From positions 744,001-808,000 of the forward strand of contig WOAB01000317.1 in assembly GCA_027886185.1 (NCBI GenBank): a stretch of DNA of 64,000 nt. The letters run 5' to 3'. Position numbers and translations under genes: made by a program. This document shows, one piece after another, positions 47,377 through 59,209 of the stretch. The stretch comes from Rheum nobile (Eukaryota; Streptophyta; Magnoliopsida; Caryophyllales; Polygonaceae). The number at the start of each line of letters is the position of its first letter. Within the stretch, counting starts at the first letter, position 1. The notes beneath the pieces are model-generated. The model was not told the DNA's origin and did not search any database. It saw nothing but the letters and a program-made list of their open reading frames with translations.

Positions 47377-50300
47377 CTAGCAAAGTGATTTTGCTGCTTC
47401 AATGACTGCTTCTTTTGTCAAGCCAAACTCCTTGTAAATTCTCCCAGCTGGTGCACTGGCCCCGAACGTGTCGATCCCAATTGCCTTTCCCTTGGTACCC
47501 ACAAACTTGAGCCACCCAAACGTCGAACCAGCTTCAATGCTAACCCTAGCTGTGACAGCCTCTGGGAAGACGCTTTCCTTGTAAGAATCCGACTGCTCGT
47601 CAAACAGCTCCCAAGAAACAAGAGAGACGACTCTCACGGTTTTGCCTTCCTTTCTCAGATCCTCCCCTGCTTTGTATGCTATCTCAAGTTCAGAACCGGT
47701 TCCCATCAAGATAACGTCAGGCTTGTTACCTGAAGAGTTGTCTGATATGATATATCCACCTTTTGCAACTCCTTCCACTGAAGCTCCAGGTAGCTGGGGA
47801 AGCTTTTGTCTGGAGAGGGCAAGGATTGAAGGCCTCTTCCTGTTCTCAATAGCAACCTTGTAGGCACCAGCAGTCTCGGTACCGTCAGCTGGGCGAAGCA
47901 TCAGAACGTCGGGCATGGCTCTGAAGCTTGCCAAGTGCTCAATGGGCTGATGGGTGGGCCCGTCTTCCCCGAGCCCAATTGAGTCATGGGTCATAACGTA
48001 GATAGTACCGGCTTGGGACAGGGCAGACATCCTTATTGCAGCTCTCATGTAGTCTGTGAAGACGAAGAAAGTTGCACAGTAGGGGATGAGGCCAGGGGAG
48101 TGCAGGGCTATCCCATTGCAAATGGATCCCATCCCGTGCTCCCTGACACCGAACCGGAGGTTACGTTCTTCGGGAGTATCCTTCTGGAAGTTTCCAAACA
48201 TTTTTAGGAGAGTCATGTTGGAAGACGCGAGGTCAGCACTTCCACCAAGGAAGCCTGGGAGAACTGTTGCAAGTGCATTCAGACATTGTTGTGAAAGGTT
48301 TCTGGTAGCATCAGCTGGGCTCTCTGGGGTGTAAGTCTGAAAAAGGTTATATGGCACAAATGAATGTTACAAACTCCTAACAGAATTGCATTACGAAAGC
48401 ACAACAAAACAAGTTATTCTAACTGCTAACCGGAAGAGCTTTTTCCCAACCAGCTGGAAATTCACCCTTGATGATAGCCTTAAGTTCTGCAGCTTCATCT
48501 GTGTACTTCTTTTCATATGAAGCCCATTTCGCATTCCAATCAGATTCAACAGCAGCTCCTTCAGGGGTATGGCGGCTCCAGTGTCTAGCAAAACGAATCA
48601 TGGAACGATTAATCTTTGAGCAACAATAAACTCAACGAGGGATAAGCTGATCGTATAACTACTTACTTCTTAACATCCTCAGGCACGTGGAACGGCTCAT
48701 GTGGCCATCCAAGATTTGTCCTTGTTGCATCTACTTCTTTAGCTCCTAGAGCACTTCCGTGTACGCTGTAAGAGTTAGACTTGTTTGGTGAACCATAACC
48801 AATCGTTGTAGTGATCTGTGCACAAACAGAAGTTTTAGAGTTTTGCAGAAGGCCATATAATTGCACATACAATTTTTTCTCAACATATTGAACTCGATCA
48901 ACTACTCTAGCAGCAAGTTTACCTTGATCAAAGTTGGTCTGTCTTTGATGGCCTTAGCTTCTCTAATGGCAGCGCGAATTTCATCATAACCAGTGTTCCC
49001 ATTCTTCACCCAAATAACATGCCATCCAAGAGCTTCAAAACGCTTGCTGACATCCTCAGTAAAGGCAATCTCAGTGTCACCATCAATAGAAATATGGTTG
49101 TCATCATACAGCGCAATGAGCTTGCCGAGTCCCCAGTGTCCAGCTAAGGAGCACGCTTCTTGAGTAACACCTTCCATTTGACAGCCATCTCCCAAGATAG
49201 CATATCTACAGACAATAAAAGCAGAGGTGATTATAAGTTTAAACAAACACACGTTCCTTCAGACCACAATCACATTAAATAAGCTGAGCTTACGTGTAGT
49301 GGTCAACAATCTCCATGTCAGGTTTGTTGAAACGAGCAGCCAAGTGCTTCTCTGCAAGTGCCAATCCAACAGCATTTGCCATACCCTGACCAAGAGGACC
49401 TACAAAATCCAACATCCACACACCAATCAGATCAATCGCCATTGTTCGAAAACACAGGAAAAAGAAGAGAAGTAAAGAAGTTAAATCAAAACCTGTAGTA
49501 ACTTCAACACCAGGGGTCTCAAAGTTCTCTGGGTGGCCAGGTGTCCTGCTTCCCCACTGGCGGAAATTCTTCAAATCTTCCTCCTAAAAATATCCATAAA
49601 TGGTATGAGCCTTTTCCATATAAAAGTTTTCATCATAAGCAGACAACCAAGAACCAAATACATGTCAAGAGGATATTTATTCACTAACAAATAAAAATGA
49701 AAAAAGCGGCTTCTATCATTTTCATTGCACATGGATTGAATCCAAAGCTGTCCCATTCCAGTGAAATTCACTGAAACAAATACATCAATGATTCCGTTCA
49801 GTTCCCTTCCTTTTAAAGAAAGAAATTATCTTTCCCTTAAAAAAAAACATCATTCTTGTATTTTCCACATGAATCCTTCAGAAGCCCATCAACCAAACAA
49901 GGGATAAGAGAACAAAAAAAAAAATTGTTAGTGGAAAACAAATGCCAAAGCAAAGGCATAACGCTCAAACAAAAGAGCCATATCACACTATCCACAGATA
50001 GCAACAGGCATAGCTTTCCAAATAATGGTAACACATGAATTAGCATTGACAAAATACAGAAATTGTCTATCAAATAAAAGGTTTCAGCTGTCGCAATCAA
50101 ATATCCACTGTTTCTGAGATCAAAAATATTGAAGGAACAAACAACTTCCAGATCACAAATTGCCTCTCTTTTAGATGCAAGTTTTACAGAGCTTCCACCA
50201 AACTAAAAGTAAAATATTTTGATTTCCCTCCTTCAGAATCACATATTGCTCAAACAAACGATAGATCAGACTATATAACCCCAGAAATTGAGATTTAAAC

Positions 50301-50812
50301 AGTCTTACCTGGACACTGTCATAACCAGCGAGATGAAGAAGAGCATACTGAAGCATGCAGCCATGGCCGGCGGACAAAACGAAGCGGTCTCGGTTAAACC
50401 AGTACGGATTCTTAGGGTTATAATTCATGATTTCATCGTACAAGATGTGCCCCATGGGAGCACATCCCATAGGCAAACCCGGGTGTCCCGAATTCGCCTT
50501 CTCGACGGCATCGATCGCAAGGAATCGGATCGCGTTGATCGACTTCTCAATAAGTGAATTGGTCTGCGTCTCCTCCACAGTCTGGACCGCGGCGGCGCGT
50601 ATGGGGGAGCGTGGGATCAGGCGTGAAGTGGATGAAGAGGAAAAGGAAGAGCGAGTGGAGATGGAAGAAGCCGACTTTAGGAAGGAGGAGGAGGATGAGA
50701 GGGAGATGGCGGTTGGAGGGAGGATACCGCGGCTGCTCCGATCAGAGGCGGCCGCCGGATTCCCGTGACGGGCGGCGATGGCGGCTTGGGAGAGAGAGAT
50801 CGAAGACGCCAT
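47377..50812 (-). CDS. TKL: Transketolase, plastid
   Basis: Thiamine-diphosphate enzyme of the Calvin cycle and pentose phosphate pathway that transfers two-carbon units and yields erythrose-4-phosphate. There are seven exons: 50812-50309, 49583-49493, 49399-49294, 49205-48923, 48815-48667, 48584-48431 and 48336-47377. All borders are GT-AG, encoding 748 residues. A Ser-rich transit peptide spans about residues 1-75. The mature part begins near SLIEKSINAIRFLAIDAVEKANSGHPG (shown in part: NSGHPGLPMG). The ThDP motif is GDGCQMEG...DDN in exon 4. The pyrimidine-binding part is in exon 7, with GVREHGMG, SIGLGEDGPTHQP and RPADGTE. No lesion is seen. It lies head-to-tail upstream of EPSPS on the same strand, with about 1.2 kb between coding ends. 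Confidence 0.97.
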
Positions 50813-50868
50813 TGAGTTGAGAGTTGAAAGAGAGGGGGAAATTTTGTGGGTTGATGGAAATGAATTTG

Positions 50869-50877
50869 GTTTATAAA
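50869..50877 (-). promoter_or_regulatory. TATA box of the transketolase gene
   Basis: On the minus strand the sequence reads TTTATAAACC, about 57 bp upstream of the ATG, implying a 5'UTR of only about 25-30 nt. Confidence 0.5.
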
Positions 50878-51652
50878 ACTGTTGATGAGTGACTGTCACC
50901 AACAATTTATGACCGTTAGATGTGAGTGCTGTGAGAAGATCTGGGCCGTTGATCGTGGGAGTAGATTTTCTTGTGTTTCTTCCTGACCGTTGACTGTGGT
51001 AGAAGGTTACTGATGCGCTATGGGCGAGAGGAAGGGTTGGTTTATGCTTTTCCAAAGGGTTGGTGAGTTAATTATGAAGAATATTCGAATATTTTTACAG
51101 AAATAAAGGGAAATAATTGGACTAGGGTTAGTGGGTTGTTGTCACTTGTGTGTTTGAAGAAGGGTGAAGATAAAGGGTTGGTGGGTGAAGGATTGAAGTC
51201 TATCTATCTCCTTTGCCTAGAAGGTTAGGACAAAACTTGATCCTCTTACAAATTTACCAACCAAGTACACAAATCCCACATGCTACTTACTTTTGTGTTC
51301 AACCTAATACTGCATTTGATCACACCAAAAGTATTGCATTTGATCAATAATGCCTAATATCCTTCCAAATTTCATACTGGCCAAATTTTGCAAGTGTGTT
51401 GGATCAGATCCAGTTTAATATACACTTTTGAACACTTCAAGATGTATAGAAAAGATAGAAATGTGATTTAGATTGCAATAAACAAAGCATAATGTTGTAC
51501 CATACAATAATTTCCATTATTGATCTTCTACTATAACTGTCCAAGAAATGCAAGGGAAGGATTCAGCAAATCCTAGAATTGCACTTGCCTTAAGCGAAAA
51601 CACATCCTCATCTCCAAACAAGCAAATTTGAAGATTCAAAGTGCAAATGCCT
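50878..51652. other. Transketolase promoter region and arginase 3'UTR
   Basis: Upstream DNA of transketolase to about 51200, then likely arginase 3'UTR from about 51450. No other gene is seen. Confidence 0.5.
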
Positions 51653-53819
51653 TCATTTTGATATCTTTCCAGTTAGCTCTCTCACCAGCTTAGCAGCAAC
51701 CATGGCTGTCATTCCATCAACAGTGTCGCGTTGTGGGTTGAACTCAACCACGTCTCCAGCCACGACGTCTCCCTGAAGATTCTGCAGGATGTTGAGCACG
51801 TCTCTGAAGCTAAGTCCTCCAGGCTCGATGTGTGATACGCCAGGTGCAAATGCTGGGTCCAGGCTATCCAGATCAATTGATACGTATACGCCCTTTACGC
51901 CCTCACCTAGTTTCTGTAACCAATGTTATTACAGAAAAGAGTTCAAACCTAGGGTCCGTTTGGATTGCATTAAAATGTCACTTTAATGCAAGATAATGTG
52001 ATATCATAGCAAATCCAAGAACAAGAGAAGATTGTGAAGGTGTGCAGTATATATGTACCAGGTTTTCCAACATGTCGCGGTCTCTTGAAAAAGTACGCAT
52101 TTCGTATTGCTCTACTCCAAATCTTTTTCCTTGCTCACGCCCTTCGCTTGTAATAGATCTTATACCAACCTGGAGAGTTACTTGAATGTTAATGTATTTG
52201 AAGTGTAATATGTAACATGAAGATCCACTAATCATAATGCACAACACCTGCAAAAGCCTCCGAACATAACCACCTTCCATGATACGAGCAAACGAAGATG
52301 CATGGGAGTACTTGTTTCCTTCAAAGCAATCATAAATGTCAGGATGGGCGTCGAAGTGGAGAAGGTCAACCGGGCCTCCAAGTTTCTCAGACACAGCTCG
52401 TACAATAGGATACGAGATTGAGTGATCTCCTCCTAGAACTAGAGGGCGCAATGGTTCCTGCAAAAGAATTTCAACAATTGCACATTCATTCACCAAAGAG
52501 AAGAATTGCAGACAAAAACATAGTGACCCGGTACACAAAGAGATGTTCAAAAAGATAACAGAAGAGTAGAACCTCTTCCATCACTAGCTTGACTGATTCA
52601 CTTATCACATTCATCAATCTATCATCATCTACATCACAATCTCTGATCTCTTGAACAGGAACATCGCCCACATCAGTAAGGATTCTTGGGTCCTTTAAAT
52701 CCTTTCCTGTATGAGCACGGAATCTTGTAAGCGTGCAATTCCAGTGTTAAACAGATGCACAATTTTATAAGGAGTTAATCTTAAGCCTCTTCCAATCATA
52801 TGAGCACAGGATATACCTATCTCGGTAGATGAATTTGTGCTTCCGCACCAGATTGCTTCTCTAATACGAGGAGGAGCAAAGGCGGGCCCCTGAAGAAAGG
52901 AAGAGTTATGGCCTAGAGGTACTCCAAGGAGACATGATGATGCCTTGACGCCTCCCAAAGCGCGCAAAAGCTCCCCCTAAAGCAGCACAGATCCATCAGA
53001 AAAGAGTAATGTGCACCACTAGAATCATATTTCAGATGTATTTGCAGCAATGTGGATCTTCAAAGAGTAAGAGTGCTCAATCATACACTACTGTACTTGA
53101 CATAATTGAGAAGAGCTCATAGAACAGCAATGAAAATTAGAATCCATCTGAATCATATGTTGCCCACAAGAATGTAACCGTCACAGAGGAGGGAAGTGTA
53201 AACAACACAAACCAACAAAAGAAGAAGAAAGAAACCAGTATTTGGCACATGAAACCTTTTGTGACCAGAAGATAGAGCATAAAACAAATATCATGTTATT
53301 AACACCATAAATAGTTGAGACAATATTGTTACATTCCTACACAGTTCATAATGAAACTGGAAAGAGAAATCCTCAAGACTACAACATAGATAAATGTAAA
53401 TGTCGACCAAATATAACTTGGTCAAATTTCTCCTTCTGACAGCAGAACATCCGGAGAATATCTAAAATGAGCTTGAAGATAACAAAAGAATGACCCTAGA
53501 AGTTCATGATAAGTACAAATTGGAAAATTGAATCAGTTGGTGATACAAATGGCTAGGATTAAACAATGAATAACTATACGAGGGTGCCAAACTAACATGA
53601 AATTCCACAGGAAGTGCTGAACAACAACACTGTGTCATAATCATATCCATCCAAAGATGATCAAGTTATGAAATATACCTTAAGCTTTGCTCTCTCACGA
53701 ATTAGTGTGAGGGAAGCATCAATGACGCGGTCTTGTCCCTTTTTGATCAATTCAGCAGGAATATTATCAGCATTTAGTTTTTGGAGGCTATGAACACCCC
53801 TTCTCAATATGTTCTGCAT
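51653..53819 (-). CDS. ARGAH: Arginase, mitochondrial
   Basis: Mn-dependent enzyme that hydrolyses arginine to ornithine and urea in mitochondria, feeding nitrogen recycling and polyamine and proline synthesis. There are six coding exons: 53819-53679, 52976-52817, 52706-52573, 52457-52248, 52169-52059 and 51913-51653. All have GT-AG borders, giving 338 residues, the usual plant arginase length. The N-terminus is Arg-rich and free of acidic residues at first (MQNILRRGVHSLQKL), fitting a mitochondrial presequence. Metal ligands are visible in GGDHS (D156-H157), DAHPD (D181, H183, D185) and SIDLDSLDP (D266, D268). A 5'UTR intron (about 53826-54319) separates a leader exon starting near 54400. 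No lesion is seen. It is not part of the Arabidopsis neighbourhood I recall for the other genes. Confidence 0.96.
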
Positions 53820-53825
53820 ATCTGC

Positions 53826-54319
53826 CTAGAAAGGGGAGGCAAAAATTAATAAAATTCTTTCAAATCTTCAAGGACGAATCTATAACTATGCGCTTGTTTG
53901 GATCCGCAACATATTAGAAGCTACTTCACAGTTCAATCTATCAAACCAAAACCTAATTCGAACAAAATACTATAAACAAAACAGTATGTACTCGTGAATA
54001 AACCGAACGTATATCACAAGCAGCGGCTGTTTTTCGCCACTCTTGGCCGAAACTGGAAGCCTCAAAATAAAAGTAATACTGTAACATGAAGGAACACAAC
54101 GTGTAGTGATTAATTTTGCAAGTTTCAGAGAATGGAACAAAAAGGGTCCTGCAACTGAGATAAATCAGCGAGCCCAGATTCCAAAGTTGCAATAACAGTG
54201 GGAAAAGGGCGAGTTTTGGGTTTCAATTGGAGACTGAAATCGGCGGACGAAACCACTCAAAAGACACAAAAAAGGTAAAAATAATAAAAATTGAATCTTG
54301 GGAGGATTAAACATGTTAC
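53826..54319 (-). other. 5'UTR intron of the arginase gene
   Basis: The donor GTAACATG (at 54319) follows GTCAG, and the acceptor TTTCTAG ends at 53826, six bases before the start codon ATG. Confidence 0.6.
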
Positions 54320-54439
54320 CTGACTAATTCAGAAGCACACAGATGGAGGTGTTGGTGAGGGCTACGGAATTGGAAATGGCGGAATGAAGGGAGAGAGCAG
54401 CGGGGGTCGAAAATTACAGATGGAAGTGGCGAGTGAGAA

Positions 54440-56198
54440 AGGAAATAGACAAAAAGTAGGCTTCTCGTTTTCCCTTGTACGTAACAACTACTGATTCACG
54501 CACCCCAAACAGAATAATATTATTGCGAGAATTTAGGAAAATTAAATTTCATCCAAAGTAAAGTGTGAGCTAAAGATTTCGGATTAGGATTAGAGTCTTT
54601 TTAGTGATGTGTATGGAGTGTAAAAAATACAAAAATAAATAAATTGGCAAACTATGACGACACTCTGCCCACAAAGTTAACAAAACTTGCAGAGCTGAGG
54701 AATTTAAGATTGGTTGTCGTCAGCAAAACACATGATAGTCTACTGATTTAATCAATTCCGCATTCCAACGCCACAGAAATTATTCTCTTCTGATCCATCT
54801 CTCATCTTCATTCCTTTTTTATACTCCATACATTTGTTAATCGGGAGCATCTCCACTCAGTTGTTTATTAATGAAGTTGGGGTTTGGGATGTTATTCTGC
54901 ATGATGAACTGATAATGGTTTAATAGCTTGCATGACGAACTATTATTAATAAACCAGCTCATTGCTCGTGTCAAGCACATAATTAAACTTATTGAGTTTT
55001 TCTAATAATATGAATGCGGATTTTCGAAATTGAATAAGTTTTATGATACTAATGTTTTTTTATAAATCAATGTTCCTAAAAAAGGTCGTACTATAGAAAA
55101 TATAACAATAATACAAAATGTCATCATAGTTTCTAACCCAAATTTAGACATATATTCAACTATGTTAGTAAACTTTTGGGAAATGAAACTGTTAAACTAA
55201 TATTTATTACGTATTGTTAATAAGATTTAAGTGCATATTTGTAAAAAAAGTAACTTAATATATTAAATTAATAGAATCTAAACAACAAATTGATTAAAAT
55301 AATAGAAGAAAAAAATATTTTGGTTATACGTACAACTTAAAGTATATAGTTTTAAAAAAAAGTTTAGATTCATATTGGACATATAATTAATTGAGTTATA
55401 TGATATTATATATACATATATGGTGAAAGTAGATTTATGAAGTACATGCATATGTATTGCATTTTATGAGTTTTTGCAAGAAGTTAAGTGCACATATATT
55501 CTTGGATTTTTCAAGTAGTTTTCCAACAAAAAACATATATCGAATGATTGATATGTATTGCACTTATAGAAAATTTAATATGAACAAAGGACCTATACAT
55601 TTGAGTAAACTTTTGAGGAGTAAATGTTCAATAATTCTCAAAGAGACTACAATATACAAATAATAGATACCTGAAAATATATTTGAAAATGATGAAGATT
55701 ATAGCCATAATTATCATAAAAATATCAATAAACTAAAGATATAAATTGTATTTGTTGTAAAATAAAAGTAAAAGGCTAAACTATAGATATGATTATTTTT
55801 GATTAGTTAGAAAATGACATCTTGACGCTATGGCCAGAATCGTTATGATTGCTTAAAATGTGTTAGGTTTAATATATATTTATAGATTTACAATACTGTT
55901 GGATCGTTAGAGTTACGTCTGAGGGAACAAATGCTTTGTTCCCACAGAAGGTGCAACAGAATAATATAGCAAGAAAGATAAAGTGACGAACTCACGATGT
56001 ATAGTGGAAACCCTAATTAGCCAACTAGCTAATCAAAGAAAAATCACTACCTTCAAGCTTCTCGCTTGAGAGGATTTTGAAGCGTCTACTTGTCTTATTA
56101 ATTTCTTGTTCGATTACACTTGTAGCATGGACTCCAAACCCTAGACTTTCCACCTAGATTTGAAACTCTCTTCTACAACGGTGAATACGAACTCAACC
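54440..56198. other. Intergenic DNA left of the LTR complex
   Basis: AT-rich to about 55880. The stretch 55885-56198 looks like a fragment of another retroelement or LTR: it begins TGTTGGATCG and has CAAGCTTCTCGCTTGAGAGG. The LTR at 56199 is inserted into it. No gene is seen. Confidence 0.4.
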
Positions 56199-58685
56199 TG
56201 TAATATCCCGTATATTTGCACGAATAAAATTTTTGAATTTTCTTAAGCCATATTGCAAGCCAGATTAATTTTGAGGAGATACGAACATTCTGTGTAATGT
56301 TTGACTTCTGTAATATTTTTCAGAGCAATATAAAATACAGTTAAGGTATTTTTGGCTTAAAAGCTCGTTCGTGTACAAATATATTTAACCCGGGGTTAAG
56401 TAAAATTATCACTTAAGGTAAAAAAGGACAAATGGGGAATTCGGCCTAATGCCTTAGCCTCCACACAGCTCACGAAATCAACAGCTGGAAGGCCACTTGA
56501 GACAGCTGGAAACTAGCCTTGATGACTTGCCAAAGCTAGGGGGCATAGCTTGTCCACCTCTTGGTACACATGTCTTCATATTGGTCTTCCTTGTTTGCCT
56601 ATAAAAGAAGAGGACAAGTCGTGAGAAGGGCCAGACGTTAGCTCCTCAGCACGTTTTTGCTGTCAAAACAGCCCAGAAATCTGTTTCATGAGCTGAACTC
56701 CGTGATCGATTTCTGATCGATTCACTCATTCGTTTGGCGAGATCAAAGTTGCATATTGAAGGTGAATTGTTGCTTAAGAGGGTGAGAAGAATATCCAAGT
56801 TCGAATCGAACCCGAGGTCGATTGAAAGTGGGTAAGAAATCCCTTGAAAGTCATTGTTTTTCCCTTCAAAATCCGTGATTTTGCTGAACTTTGAATCCGT
56901 TTTTCGTGGTTGTTCTGGCCTTGTTTTGATCTGTTCTCAGGGGCCTTTTGAAGCTTGTTGGAAGCTTAATAAGGTGGTAGAAACAAACCAAGGAGAATCG
57001 AAGCCAAGGGGGTTCGATTTGGGTGAGTTTCCCCCGTTGCCAGCCTTGTCCTCGCCCCTGCCTGTGTGCCGCACCCCGCGCCATGTGCCCGCCGCACCCG
57101 CGGTGGCCATGCCGGTTGTGTGTCTTGGTGTTGGGCATGGGCTTTGGCCTTATTCCTTTGTCTCGTATTCCTTTAGATTCGTATATATAGATATTGAATC
57201 TAATTTAGGGTCTTGTTATGGGTCATTTCAGAAGGATTTATTATCCCAGATCTGTCCCAGTTTTGGACTTGGAAACCCTTTAATTCTAAGCGTGCGAAGC
57301 TTTCATCGGATCTAAGGCAAGTGACGGTTCGCTCTTGCTCATCATTCCATATTTCCATTAATTATCAATTGCTTAATTGTTAATTAATTTGGATTGATTA
57401 TTATTCATGTCTGGGAACAGTTTTATGAAACTATCTTTGGAAATTAAGATGGATATTATAATAGGTTGTATATCTGCTAGAACAACGCTATTATATATAT
57501 ATAGACCTAGATTGAAATATATCTATGATGTTAACCGTGATGGCTTTAATATGATTATTTGACTGTTCTGAATTGTTTAGTTAGAACGAGTATTCGTGAG
57601 AACGTTACTGAGGCCCTGGAGTCCAGTCGTTTCTTTATAATCAGGTAGAGAGGTGGCTCGTCCCCACCTAATACCAATTGGATGGTCATGACCTACCTCT
57701 TTACTCGGGTGAAGAGGTGGTGCACTTAAACAGTGTCACAAATCTTGGGAGTGTTCCCAAAAGATCTCTCGTCTCGGGACGAGCTGATCCTAAAAGTTTA
57801 TAACGTAATTGTGTGTTTTGGAATTAAATAAGATAAGTGCCATAGGTTCGCACATGATTAATATACCTCGACGAGTAACGCAGCTAAGTAATAGTGCGGC
57901 TAGGAAAACTCGTTTAGACTTGAATGTAGTACGTTCTCTTTCCAATCTGGAGTCGTATCATGCGGTGATTCGCATTATACGGTGAGGTTGGTCGTGAACC
58001 GAAGCATCTCAGTCAGTTTTTAACGTTATGTATATACATATAAAACTATAATGTTCCAGACTTGTCATATTTCCTTAAGACTCAATCTCTTGGAGTCTCT
58101 TTCAGGTCGGTCTCTGTGGAGATTCAGTCTTCCAGAGTCGTCTCTTCTGCATACCTCTTGTTGTTATTCCGTGAAAGTGTTGGGTTATGTATCGTCCCTC
58201 CGGTTATCATTCGAGGGACAATGATAGTAAACGGTTACGATCACTCGAACCACTCTGCTTTTTACCCTTGCGTAGTCTTTCATTAGACTAACCCACGAAC
58301 ATTGTTCTTTGCATGTGGGCTGGTGTCATCCGTTCGATTCGGCACATCAGACAAGTTGCCACCCAGTGAAGGCTAAGAACGACTATGACGGACAATGTTT
58401 TTGATAAGTTTATTCAGGTTGAGATCCTTGGCGTTGATCGTTATGGTCAAAACTTGTTTTACCTTTAAAGACTTTCGTTATGTATTTACTCTGAAACAAT
58501 GTTTTATCCTACGGGGATTGGGTTGTAATCCCCTGACTTATGTTTTAATGGATGGTTTGTGGATTACATAAATGTTATTTATGATTTGAATAATCCGGTT
58601 TAGCCTTGGGTGGTTTCGGAGGTGAAATCCGGGATCACTGGCGGTAATGCCTTTCCAAAGGGGTTATGAATTTGGGGGTGTTACA
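56199..58685 (+). mobile_element. LTR A, Ty3/gypsy-type (2487 bp, + orientation)
   Basis: Runs TGTAATATCCCG...GGGGGTGTTACA. A TATAAAAG box is at 56600. It is near-identical to the inverted copy at 61713-64000 and homologous to the solo LTR at 16944-19297. The 5-bp flanks (CAACC left, TGATC right) do not match, and no primer binding site follows, so it is not a simple solo LTR or intact 5' LTR. Open frames inside (for example 56854-57315) are conserved only because the copies are young. Confidence 0.85.
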
Positions 58686-59209
58686 TGATCGAATAGGTAG
58701 TTCGATGTTGGCAATATAAGTTATGAAGACCAAATTGGTTAAGGATACTAACCTAAGGAAGTTTGGGTATATACTTTGAAAGAAGTTAAGAGGTAAGTGA
58801 AAGAGAATGTGTATTCTCATAATTAAAGTATAGCGAGTCTATTGTGGTGATCATGACTTTGATAATGATCACGAGTTAGTACAAGTATAGCATATGGAAA
58901 TAGAATATGCGAGATAGTAGTATCATCTTTGCCTTCGGGGGAGTGATAAAAGATGAGGTCTCAGGTTTGAGTCTCTTCACCAACCTACTGGAAGTGGCGA
59001 GAATGTTTGGCCACCAGTGATGGGTTATAGTGTATGGGCTACGACGGATGCTGGAAATGGCTGAGCCTAGGCTCGGAGCCACTAGTGGGCCGTCTGTAAA
59101 CCATAACAATGCATTTTTAAGATCAGGTAGTGAGATTATGGTGATTCCAGTCATTCTTAGTTTAACGATGCTAGTTTCGGGGTCGAAACTTCTTTTAAGG
59201 GGGTAGTGA
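58686..59209 (+). mobile_element. Internal 3' remnant of a Ty3/gypsy element
   Basis: Non-coding now. The end (GTTTCGGGGTCGAAACTTC, then TTTTAAGGGGGTAG at about 59193-59206) matches the usual stop and polypurine tract region upstream of the 3' LTR in plant Ty3/gypsy chromovirus-type elements. Confidence 0.65.

Noticed and set aside
56854..57315. 153-codon frame in LTR A, nearly the same in LTR C
   Set aside because: Conservation is explained by the youth of the LTR copies. The frame is not kept in the solo LTR and has no known domain.
58062..58286. Small protein gene repeated at 62113-62337 on the other strand
   Set aside because: Both are the same part of LTRs A and C and reflect LTR homology, not a gene family.
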